Origin: Porites lobata
Taxonomy: Eukaryota > Cnidaria > Anthozoa > Scleractinia > Poritidae
Direction: 5' to 3'
Assembly: GCA_942486035.1 (NCBI GenBank)
Contig: CALNXK010000037.1
Coordinates: 124,001 to 188,000, forward strand
Length of the DNA stretch: 64,000 bases
Shown here: one piece after another, positions 1 to 12,300 of the stretch
Position numbering within the stretch: the first letter of the stretch is position 1
Layout of the letters: the number at the start of each line of letters is the position of its first letter
Notes under the pieces: model-generated
Databases searched by the model: none
What the model was told of the DNA's origin: nothing
What the model saw: the letters and a program-made list of their open reading frames with translations, nothing else
Position numbers and translations under genes: made by a program

Positions 1-279
1 ACCAACTGTAATCAAATGTTTAGGTTTACAACAGTTCGCGTGGTGATGGAGGCTGTAAACACAGAAATTTGTATGCGTTTGGTATGACATCGAAACCCTG
101 GGCCTTTTTTGGGTTATACAATAAAGAACAAATAAGCCAACTCAATTCATTACCTGGGTCAAGGCACGCCCAGTTCATAAAATGGGTAATTTCTTACGTC
201 AAAAATTGAACACTTTCAATTACTAACCCAATAAATACAAAAACAACACAAAAAAATACAAAACAACCCAAAAACCCAC

Positions 280-337
280 TTTTGCAGAGCATCAGTTGCT
301 TGTTTTTGAAGCTGTTGTCGCTCTCCTCTAAGACATG
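280..337 (-). CDS. TTC7: TTC7 exon 12
   Basis: Residues 488-506, including LRGERQQLQKQATDALQ, align with the LRGMQEVLQRKAL block of vertebrate TTC7. The acceptor is TTTGTAG; the preceding exon leaves one base, matching the phase here. The donor GTGGGT is plausible but short of consensus, so the 3' end is the weaker boundary. Confidence 0.7.
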
Positions 338-3300
338 CTACAAAAAAAAAGTTTTCAAAAAATATTTTTGACAAAAGTATTAACTTGAGTGTCTAGTGCG
401 CTTGTGTTTTAGAGGGGCTATCTTGGGTTTGCTTAATAACGGTTCTGCACAATAACGGAGGGTGGGTGGGGAGGGATGGAGACAACACAAACTACGTTTG
501 TGACCTTCTCTACCTCAGCCTTACTGGAGTCATTCTTTTGCAACTCACACAATAATCTTGTGATAGGAGGAAACCATAAAATATTCGTCTCGGTGAAAAA
601 CACAGAAAAACACGTAAGACGTAAATAGGAAACTAAAAAGACGATAATGGAAGAGACTAACATGGATTACAAACGACAAATACAAAAATTTAGGCCAAAA
701 ACTTTTACGATCCAAAAAATTAGTAATAATGTAGCTGACCACCTGCAAGGACTGCCACAAGAGTCGGTGAAGGTTACGCCGCGCGAGTGAGCTGCGAAAG
801 ACCAGGGCTTTGCTCACTGTTCGCTTACCACCCTTCTTGTCTCGCGATTCTCAAACTCAGAGCTTGCTTGAAGGCCATGTGTAAATAAACGTACCAGGAA
901 CCTACCTTCACAAGACTGCAAACTGTATCCGATACCAAGCGCCAGATAACCTCTGGAGGATAACTCTTTTTCATCATCCATAGCAACTACTTTCTTTGCA
1001 AATGTCATACCTTCGTCACACTTGAAAAGAAAACATAAAAAAAAGTCAGTCGAACTTCTGTATCAGTTAAACTTAACATCTTTACAAATTTTAAGGCGTT
1101 CTTTTTAGCTGTGTTGACGGATTTTGGCTAACATGTCCCAGTAAAAGGTTAAAAATAACCGTGGAAGGGTCTATTAACCCGTCAAACCCTAACATCAAAA
1201 TTTGAATTCTCATTTGTTGCCCCTATTCATTTCCTACAGAAGTAGTGAGGGGAAGATGATAAAATATCAAGTAAATTCATCTTGTGTGATCATGTCCGTA
1301 ATTCTCATGACGACTCTGTTTTACAAAGCGGTGATATTACAAGGAGAAATTTGATGCTGGTCACTCTTAGGGCTTAAAGGGTTAGGTGTTCGGGGATAAC
1401 CCCTTCCTAACAGTCAAGGCTTGACCCTGAATTAGGCTGTCTTTTAAGTCTTGACTTACATTTCATATCAACATGAAAACCTATCAGGTAAAGCGTGAAC
1501 ACTGGTTCGCAGCGCTTAAGAGTGGTACAGAAACATATCCGATACGTAACGATCCACTTTTTCATAAACAAAGCCTTAGAGTACATTTACGTACTCTAAA
1601 ACAATTTTTTTTACCTACATTGTAAGATTTTACATCAAACGTTTCCAGTTATACCATCAACATAAGGCATGTACGCCTGAAAAGTGGACGTTCATATATA
1701 CTATTCACATTCTTGTTCATTTTTTTGAAAAAAATCATGGTAGGAGGACTGTAACGTGAAATGCAAGATAAAAGGTCAGTTTAACACAACTCTTTGGCTA
1801 ACTCCATAGTGGTGATATTATTTGTACGTAGTTTCACAACATACCATGTGAAGATTGTTGAAACACAGCTTGGCAGCATAAAGACAAACTAGCGAATCAT
1901 CTGGCCTGAGCTGATGGCATTGTTTAAGGACTAACAGGGCACGCAGGTACTGGAAAAAAAACAAGACAAGACGACAGTTAGTAACAAAAGTGTAAACCTC
2001 ATTTGTTTACCCACTTAGAAGCCCTGAGGAGCATGTTTAAACTTTAATCTCGAATATTCTAACATAAATTTTCCTTTCATAATCCTTGGTGATCACATAT
2101 TTGATTGTCATAATCCCCCTAATTGATTAGGTGCTCTCGCCTGTTCCCCCAATCTTGAACCCGTCTTTATCAGCTTGGGATCAGGCTCCTTAGTGGGGTA
2201 AAAAGGCAAAAAATGGGTTGAAACAGCCAAAAAAACAACAACAACAAAAAAATCGGTGACAAAGCGAGCAAAATGGTGCACTGCAGAGAGAGGGAAAGGG
2301 TGGAGCCTTTCCCCCACCCACTGCCTCCCCCCCCTTCATAATTCACAGCCTGGTCCCAGGCTACTCATATACTTGTAGGGCTCTGTCCATCAAACAACTT
2401 GACAGATAATTATGCATTAACAATTACCAGAAAGTGCAGACCAATTTTTTACTGCAGATTTATTTTTAATGTCATCTGTCACATCTTGGATTTAATCTCG
2501 GCTTTTGAAGTTGAATTGCGGTCGTTTCGCCCAGAGGTTGATTCGCCCGAAGTCGTTCACTAGGACGTAAGTCAATTTGCCTGATGACATACAACACTAC
2601 CACATGGTGAACCTACTTCTCCGAGATATTATTTTAGTTTACCTTGGAGTTCACATCAGTGTGCAGTCACCGTCTTTCTATGGTTATTCCTTTTTCTCAG
2701 GTTCAAAGAATGACAAATACACATCGGGAGAATCAACTTAGTCTGGGAGAAATGCCATCGGGCGAAATGACCTACAATGAGGGACAAAAGTGTTGACACA
2801 CTTCCGTAAAATGGCCCCTTTTTGCATAGTGGATATACTTATCCCCTTCCTCTGTCTACCAGAACCCCTTCCCCCCAAAATCAATGTTGAATTTTGGACC
2901 CTCAAGTCTTTTTTTTACTTCAGACAACATTGATTCGGGGGGTCGGGGGATTTACGGCGTTTAAAAGGAATGAAATAATAAATGAATTAAATGTTTGTTA
3001 AAAGCACCCGTTTTAAATAAGTGTGTCAACTACTTTTGTCCCTGATTGTCTGAAATATGTATCTGTGTTTTCCGGCTAGATTTTGGACGCTGCTGAATTT
3101 TTGTGCGATGACGTTACTCTATGGACCAAATTGTTTGTTTATAAACAACAATTTGAAAAGTTTGGTCCCGATTTGTAGTATACGTAGAGTAAAATGTACG
3201 AAGCGTATGTCATTACTTAATCTTGTGCTCCCGCGCGTTCCTGATACCCTGTCGGGTCGAGAGGAAATCATTTGTGTTGTGATCAATGCCGCTGCTGTGG

Positions 3301-6300
3301 ATGTAATTTTTTTACAAGTATTATCAATGGTGGAAAAAGGATGGAAACACTAAGGTACAATGAAAATTGTTCTGGTAAATGGTTAACTTAAGCGAATGAA
3401 GTACTGCAATTTGCATTATTGTTGACATTGACTTGTGCCATTAGTGAAAGGACGTGAACAATATACAGGTTATGAACCTCATAAATGATGAGCCAGTCGT
3501 TTGTGCTATGCCCTATAAATAGATGATTTTTTTTGGAGACCTTTTCAAATCTAGCAGATCCAAACCTTTAGCGTGTGTAGGCGTCGAACAGGTTAGACCA
3601 GGTTAGGAATGTACTTTTGTAATGATTTTAGATGACCGCCTGCTATTTATTCAGTGGCATTTTTTTTATCGGTGTTGGGTGGACAACTATTTCATTTCCC
3701 AGCTCGTAAATCACAGAATACCAAAGAAATTGTTTTCAAGATAGACACACCAGTTTGTATCATCGCCAAAACAGCAATTACTTTGGCCCAGAAGTTCACT
3801 TGATGACAAGAAAAGCGGGATAACACGTGATCGATGACGGCCGTGCTCTGGAAAATCTTCCTTTTTTATGCCCTAATTCCAAAAGAAGATTCGGCTATGT
3901 AGAAAGTGCTTCACAATACGTATTCTTGGCGAGAAAAATTCCAGCGATGTGGTGCAAATAAGGAGTTTCAACGGTTAACCAGGAGCATATATATCGACAT
4001 CAAGAGGTCATAACAGACTTAATATGTTACTTTCCGTTTGCCGAAACTTGGTTAACCGTTGTAACACGAAGGAAGCAGTGTTTTCCTCAGTTTGAGCTGT
4101 CGTTTTCTTTGAGAGTCAAATACCAGTTCACGTTTCAAAGCTCTCTTTTCATTTTCACTCCCGACAATAGACAACAACACAGGGTTTCGCTTGAGAAATG
4201 CAGTCCAAATACACAGACATATGCGCTCATGTCACGCTATTTACGTTGCGTTATCATGTCACACAGGGTGTCACGAGGTGGGATTGAAAGTAATTGTTTT
4301 CGTGTACACTTGCAATGTTTGCTACGCTGTCCTTAGTTTTTTTTATTGAATTGGCCATGAATTTACCTTCACTTTTCCGTAGTTTCGATATTGAACCCAG
4401 TGACGGCCGCTCCTCACTAACGTTCCATATTTCCGTGACTGGCCAGTGACTATCTCCACTACGGGTCAATCCTTACCCTACCCGTGATTGTTTGCGCCTT
4501 GACAATCGCATAAAGTGAAGAACGAGAAATATTCACTTTATTAAAAATATTTTCAGTACGCATACCCTTGAAATTCATCAAAAGTTGTACATGTGTGCGA
4601 GTTTCAGCGTCAGTTTTTAGCATGTAAACCATATCGACGTTTATTCTGGATATCGCAGCCCTTTTATTACGTCATCACGTAATTCGAATTGGCCCTATAA
4701 TTTGGTCGTGAATAAGTCAATGTCACCCCCATCACCAATAACATAATTATGTCATTGATTCATTTAATTTCAGTTAAAATCAGTGTCATATACGGCTCAA
4801 CTTGTGTGCAGTAGCACAATTTTGCATTCAGACAATGAGGGACAAAAGTGTTGACACACTTCCGTAAAATGGCCCCTTTTTGCATAGTGGATATACTTAT
4901 CCCCTTCCTCTGTCTACCAGAACCCCTTCCCCCCAAAATCAATGTTGAATTTTGGACCCTCAAGTCTTTTTTTTACTTCAGACAACATTGATTCGGGGGG
5001 TCGGGGGATTTACGGCGTTTAAAAGGAATGAAATAATAAATGAATTAAATGTTTGTTAAAAGCACCCGTTTTAAATAAGTGTGTCAACTACTTTTGTCCC
5101 TGATTGTCTGAAATATGTATCTGTGTTTTCCGGCTAGATTTTGGACGCTGCTGAATTTTTGTGCGATGACGTTATTTATGGACCAAATTGTTTGTTTATA
5201 AACAACAATTTGAAAAGTTTGGTCCCGATTTGTAGTATACGTAGAGTAAAATGTACGAAGCGTATGTCATTACTTAATCTTGTGCCCCCGCGCGTTCCTG
5301 ATACCCTGTCGGGTCGAGAGGAAATCATTTGTGTTGTGATCAATGCCGCTGCTGTGGATGTAATTTTTTTTACAAGTATTATCAATGGTGGAAAAAGGAT
5401 GGAAACACTAAGGTACAATGAAAATTGTTCTGGTAAATGGTTAACTTAAGCGAATGAAGTACTGCAATTTGCATTATTGTTGACATTGACTTGTGCCATT
5501 AGTGAAAGGACGTGAACAATATACAGGTTATGAACCTCATAAATGATGAGCCAGTCGTTTGTGCTATGCCCTATAAATAGATGATTTTTTTTGGAGACCT
5601 TTTCAAATCTAGCAGATCCAAACCTTTAGCGTGTGTAGGCGTCGAACAGGTTAGACCAGGTTAGGAATGTACTTTTGTAATGATTTTAGATGACCGCCTG
5701 CTATTTATTCAGTGGCATTTTTTTTTTATCGGTGTTGGGTGGACAACTATTTCATTTCCCAGCTCGTAAATCACAGAATACCAAAGAAATTGTTTTCAAG
5801 ATAGACACACCAGTTTGTATCATCGCCAAAACAGCAATTACTTTGGCCCAGAAGTTCACTTGATGACAAGAAAAGCGGGATAACACGTGATCGATGACGG
5901 CCGTGCTCTGGAAAATCTTCCTTTTTATGCCCTAATTCCAAAAGAAGATTCGGCTATGTAGAAAGTGCTTCACAATACGTATTCTTGGCGAGAAAAATTC
6001 CAGCGATGTGGTGCAAATAAGGAGTTTCAACGGTTAACCAGGAGCATATATATCGACATCAAGAGGTCATAACAGACTTAATATGTTACTTTCCGTTTGC
6101 CGAAACTTGGTTAACCGTTGTAACACGAAGGAAGCAGTGTTTTCCTCAGTTTGAGCTGTCGTTTTCTTTGAGAGTCAAATACCAGTTCACGTTTCAAAGC
6201 TCTCTTTTCATTTTCACTCCCGACAATAGACAACAACACAGGGTTTCGCTTGAGAAATGCAGTCCAAATACACAGACATATGCGCTCATGTCACGCTATT

Positions 6301-9300
6301 TACGTTGCGTTATCATGTCACACAGGGTGTCACGAGGTGGGATTGAAAGTAATTGTTTTCGTGTACACTTGCAATGTTTGCTACGCTGTCCTTAGTTTTT
6401 TTTATTGAATTGGCCATGAATTTACCTTCACTTTTCCGTAGTTTCGATATTGAACCCAGTGACGGCCGCTCCTCACTAACGTTCCATATTTCCGTGACTG
6501 GCCAGTGACTATCTCCACTACGGGTCAATCCTTACCCTACCCGTGATTGTTTGCGCCTTGACAATCGCATAAAGTGAAGAACGAGAAATATTCACTTTAT
6601 TAAAAATATTTTCAGTACGCATACCCTTGAAATTCATCAAAAGTTGTACATGTGTGCGAGTTTCAGCGTCAGTTTTTAGCATGTAAACCATATCGACGTT
6701 TATTCTGGATATCGCAGCCCTTTTATTACGTCATCACGTAATTCGAATTGGCCCTATAATTTGGTCGTGAATAAGTCAATGTCACCCCCATCACCAATAA
6801 CATAATTATGTCATTGATTCATTTAATTTCAGTTAAAATCAGTGTCATATACGGCTCAACTTGTGTGCAGTAGCACAATTTTGCATTCAGACAATGAGGG
6901 ACAAAAGTGTTGACACACTTCCGTAAAATGGCCCCTTTTTGCATAGTGGATATACTTATCCCCTTCCTCTGTCTACCAGAACCCCTTCCCCCCAAAATCA
7001 ATGTTGAATTTTGGACCCTCAAGTCTTTTTTTTACTTCAGACAACATTGATTCGGGGGGTCGGGGGATTTACGGCGTTTAAAAGGAATGAAATAATAAAT
7101 GAATTAAATGTTTGTTAAAAGCACCCGTTTTAAATAAGTGTGTCAACTACTTTTGTCCCTGATTGTCTGAAATATGTATCTGTGTTTTCCGGCTAGATTT
7201 TGGACGCTGCTGAATTTTTGTGCGATGACGTTACTCTATGGACCAAATTGTTTGTTTATAAACAACAATTTGAAAAGTTTGGTCCCGATTTGTAGTATAC
7301 GTAGAGTAAAATGTACGAAGCGTATGTCATTACTTAATCTTGTGCTCCCGCGCGCGTTCCTGATACCCTGTCGGGTCGAGAGGAAATCATTTGTGTTGTG
7401 ATCAATGCCGCTGCTGTGGATGTAATTTTTTTTTACAAGTATTATCAATGGTGGAAAAAGGATGGAAACACTAAGGTACAATGAAAATTGTTCTGGTAAA
7501 TGGTTAACTTAAGCGAATGAAGTACTGCAATTTGCATTATTGTTGACATTGACTTGTGCCATTAGTGAAAGGACGTGAACAATATACAGGTTATGAACCT
7601 CATAAATGATGAGCCAGTCGTTTGTGCTATGCCCTATAAATAGATGATTTTTTTTTTGGAGACCTTTTCAAATCTAGCAGATCCAAACCTTTAGCGTGTG
7701 TAGGCGTCGAACAGGTTAGACCAGGTTAGGAATGTACTTTTGTAATGATTTTAGATGACCGCCTGCTATTTATTCAGTGGCATTTTTTTTTTATCGGTGT
7801 TGGGTGGACAACTATTTCATTTCCCAGCTCGTAAATCACAGAATACCAAAGAAATTGTTTTCAAGATAGACACACCAGTTTGTATCATCGCCAAAACAGC
7901 AATTACTTTGGCCCAGAAGTTCACTTGATGACAAGAAAAGCGGGATAACACGTGATCGATGACGGCCGTGCTCTGGAAAATCTTCCTTTTTATGCCCTAA
8001 TTCCAAAAGAAGATTCGGCTATGTAGAAAGTGCTTCACAATACGTATTCTTGGCGAGAAAAAATTCCAGCGATGTGGTGCAAATAAGGAGTTTCAACGGT
8101 TAACCAGGAGCATATATATCGACATCAAGAGGTCATAACAGACTTAATATGTTACTTTCCGTTTGCCGAAACTTGGTTAACCGTTGTAACACGAAGGAAG
8201 CAGTGTTTTCCTCAGTTTGAGCTGTCGTTTTCTTTGAGAGTCAAATACCAGTTCACGTTTCAAAGCTCTCTTTTCATTTTCACTCCCGACAATAGACAAC
8301 AACACAGGGTTTCGCTTGAGAAATGCAGTCCAAATACACAGACATATGCGCTCATGTCACGCTATTTACGTTGCGTTATCATGTCACACAGGGTGTCACG
8401 AGGTGGGATTGAAAGTAATTGTTTTCGTGTACACTTGCAATGTTTGCTACGCTGTCCTTAGTTTTTTTATTGAATTGGCCATGAATTTACCTTCACTTTT
8501 CCGTAGTTTCGATATTGAACCCAGTGACGGCCGCTCCTCACTAACGTTCCATATTTCCGTGACTGGCCAGTGACTATCTCCACTACGGGTCAATCCTTAC
8601 CCTACCCGTGATTGTTTGCGCCTTGACAATCGCATAAAGTGAAGAACGAGAAATATTCACTTTATTAAAAATATTTTCAGTACGCATACCCTTGAAATTC
8701 ATCAAAAGTTGTACATGTGTGCGAGTTTCAGCGTCAGTTTTTAGCATGTAAACCATATCGACGTTTATTCTGGATATCGCAGCCCTTTTATTACGTCATC
8801 ACGTAATTCGAATTGGCCCTATAATTTGGTCGTGAATAAGTCAATGTCACCCCCATCACCAATAACATAATTATGTCATTGATTCATTTAATTTCAGTTA
8901 AAATCAGTGTCATATACGGCTCAACTTGTGTGCAGTAGCACAATTTTGCATTCAGACAATGAGGGACAAAAGTGTTGACACACTTCCGTAAAATGGCCCC
9001 TTTTTGCATAGTGGATATACTTATCCCCTTCCTCTGTCTACCAGAACCCCTTCCCCCCAAAATCAATGTTGAATTTTGGACCCTCAAGTCTTTTTTTTAC
9101 TTCAGACAACATTGATTCGGGGGGTCGGGGGATTTACGGCGTTTAAAAGGAATGAAATAATAAATGAATTAAATGTTTGTTAAAAGCACCCGTTTTAAAT
9201 AAGTGTGTCAACTACTTTTGTCCCTGATTGTCTGAAATATGTATCTGTGTTTTCCGGCTAGATTTTGGACGCTGCTGAATTTTTGTGCGATGACGTTACT

Positions 9301-12300
9301 CTATGGACCAAATTGTTTGTTTATAAACAACAATTTGAAAAGTTTGGTCCCGATTTGTAGTATACGTAGAGTAAAATGTACGAAGCGTATGTCATTACTT
9401 AATCTTGTGCTCCCGCGCGCGTTCCTGATACCCTGTCGGGTCGAGAGGAAATCATTTGTGTTGTGATCAATGCCGCTGCTGTGGATGTAATTTTTTTTAC
9501 AAGTATTATCAATGGTGGAAAAAGGATGGAAACACTAAGGTACAATGAAAATTGTTCTGGTAAATGGTTAACTTAAGCGAATGAAGTACTGCAATTTGCA
9601 TTATTGTTGACATTGACTTGTGCCATTAGTGAAAGGACGTGAACAATATACAGGTTATGAACCTCATAAATGATGAGCCAGTCGTTTGTGCTATGCCCTA
9701 TAAATAGATGATTTTTTTTTTTTTGGAGACCTTTTCAAATCTAGCAGATCCAAACCTTTAGCGTGTGTAGGCGTCGAACAGGTTAGACCAGGTTAGGAAT
9801 GTACTTTTGTAATGATTTTAGATGACCGCCTGCTATTTATTCAGTGGCATTTTTTTTTATCGGTGTTGGGTGGACAACTATTTCATTTCCCAGCTCGTAA
9901 ATCACAGAATACCAAAGAAATTGTTTTCAAGATAGACACACCAGTTTGTATCATCGCCAAAACAGCAATTACTTTGGCCCAGAAGTTCACTTGATGACAA
10001 GAAAAGCGGGATAACACGTGATCGATGACGGCCGTGCTCTGGAAAATCTTCCTTTTTATGCCCTAATTCCAAAAGAAGATTCGGCTATGTAGAAAGTGCT
10101 TCACAATACGTATTCTTGGCGAGAAAAATTCCAGCGATGTGGTGCAAATAAGGAGTTTCAACGGTTAACCAGGAGCATATATATCGACATCAAGAGGTCA
10201 TAACAGACTTAATATGTTACTTTCCGTTTGCCGAAACTTGGTTAACCGTTGTAACACGAAGGAAGCAGTGTTTTCCTCAGTTTGAGCTGTCGTTTTCTTT
10301 GAGAGTCAAATACCAGTTCACGTTTCAAAAGCTCTCTTTTCATTTTCACTCCCGACAATAGACAACAACACAGGGTTTCGCTTGAGAAATGCAGTCCAAA
10401 TACACAGACATATGCGCTCATGTCACGCTATTTACGTTGCGTTATCATGTCACACAGGGTGTCACGAGGTGGGATTGAAAGTAATTGTTTTCGTGTACAC
10501 TTGCAATGTTTGCTACGCTGTCCTTAGTTTTTTTTATTGAATTGGCCATGAATTTACCTTCACTTTTCCGTAGTTTCGATATTGAACCCAGTGACGGCCG
10601 CTCCTCACTAACGTTCCATATTTCCGTGACTGGCCAGTGACTATCTCCACTACGGGTCAATCCTTACCCTACCCGTGATTGTTTGCGCCTTGACAATCGG
10701 ATAAAGTGAAGAACGAGAAATATTCACTTTATTAAAAATATTTTCAGTACGCATACCCTTGAAATTCATCAAAAGTTGTACATGTGTGCGAGTTTCAGCG
10801 TCAGTTTTAGCATGTAAACCATATCGACGTTTATTCTGGATATCGCAGCCCTTTTATTACGTCATCACGTAATTCGAATTGGCCCTATAATTTGGTCGTG
10901 AATAAGTCAATGTCACCCCCATCACCAATAACATAATTATGTCATTGATTCATTTAATTTCAGTTAAAATCAGTGTCATATACGGCTCAACTTGTGTGCA
11001 GTAGCACAATTTTGCATTCAGACAATGAGGGACAAAAGTGTTGACACACTTCCGTAAAATGGCCCCTTTTTGCATAGTGGATATACTTATCCCCTTCCTC
11101 TGTCTACCAGAACCCCTTCCCCCCAAAATCAATGTTGAATTTTGGACCCTCAAGTCTTTTTACTTCAGACAACATTGATTCGGGGGGTCGGGGGATTTAC
11201 GGCGTTTAAAAGGAATGAAATAATAAATGAATTAAATGTTTGTTAAAAGCACCCGTTTTAAATAAGTGTGTCAACTACTTTTGTCCCTGATTGTCTGAAA
11301 TATGTATCTGTGTTTTCCGGCTAGATTTTGGACGCTGCTGAATTTTTGTGCGATGACGTTACTCTATGGACCAAATTGTTTGTTTATAAACAACAATTTG
11401 AAAAGTTTGGTCCCGATTTGTAGTATACGTAGAGTAAAATGTACGAAGCGTATGTCATTACTTAATCTTGTGCTCCCGCGCGCGTTCCTGATACCCTGTC
11501 GGGTCGAGAGGAAATCATTTGTGTTGTGATCAATGCCGCTGCTGTGGATGTAATTTTTTTTTACAAGTATTATCAATGGTGGAAAAAGGATGGAAACACT
11601 AAGGTACAATGAAAATTGTTCTGGTAAATGGTTAACTTAAGCGAATGAAGTACTGCAATTTGCATTATTGTTGACATTGACTTGTGCCATTAGTGAAAGG
11701 ACGTGAACAATATACAGGTTATGAACCTCATAAATGATGAGCCAGTCGTTTGTGCTATGCCCTATAAATAGATGATTTTTTTTTTGGAGACCTTTTCAAA
11801 TCTAGCAGATCCAAACCTTTAGCGTGTGTAGGCGTCGAACAGGTTAGACCAGGTTAGGAATGTACTTTTGTAATGATTTTAGATGACCGCCTGCTATTTA
11901 TTCAGTGGCATTTTTTTTTATCGGTGTTGGGTGGACAACTATTTCATTTCCCAGCTCGTAAATCACAGAATACCAAAGAAATTGTTTTCAAGATAGACAC
12001 ACCAGTTTGTATCATCGCCAAAACAGCAATTACTTTGGCCCAGAAGTTCACTTGATGACAAGAAAAGCGGGATAACACGTGATCGATGACGGCCGTGCTC
12101 TGGAAAATCTTCCTTTTTATGCCCTAATTCCAAAAGAAGATTCGGCTATGTAGAAAGTGCTTCACAATACGTATTCTTGGCGAGAAAAATTCCAGCGATG
12201 TGGTGCAAATAAGGAGTTTCAACGGTTAACCAGGAGCATATATATCGACATCAAGAGGTCATAACAGACTTAATATGTTACTTTCCGTTTGCCGAAACTT

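Larger units (their letters stand above)
2775..4832. repeat. Array unit 1
   Basis: 2058 bp. Carries the marker AATCGCATAAAG (4503 region), shared with units 2 and 3 only, and the short CCCGCGCGTTCC form near 3230. Confidence 0.95.

Noticed and set aside
545..817. 90-codon minus-strand frame beside TTC7 exon 11
   Set aside because: No resemblance to TTC7 and no fitting splice sites; intron noise.
3624..3803. 60-codon frame with a hydrophobic start in the array unit
   Set aside because: It is open only in units where the T run near its start has a particular length; other units are out of frame.
4109..4336. 75-codon frame repeated in most array units, and similar 60-106-codon frames
   Set aside because: Repetition only reflects unit identity. 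Lengths change between units at homopolymers, no domain is recognisable, and substitutions do not spare codon frames.
3050..4832. Unit U as an snRNA, 5S rRNA, tRNA or histone gene repeat
   Set aside because: None of the conserved cores I know for these RNAs or histones was seen on either strand.
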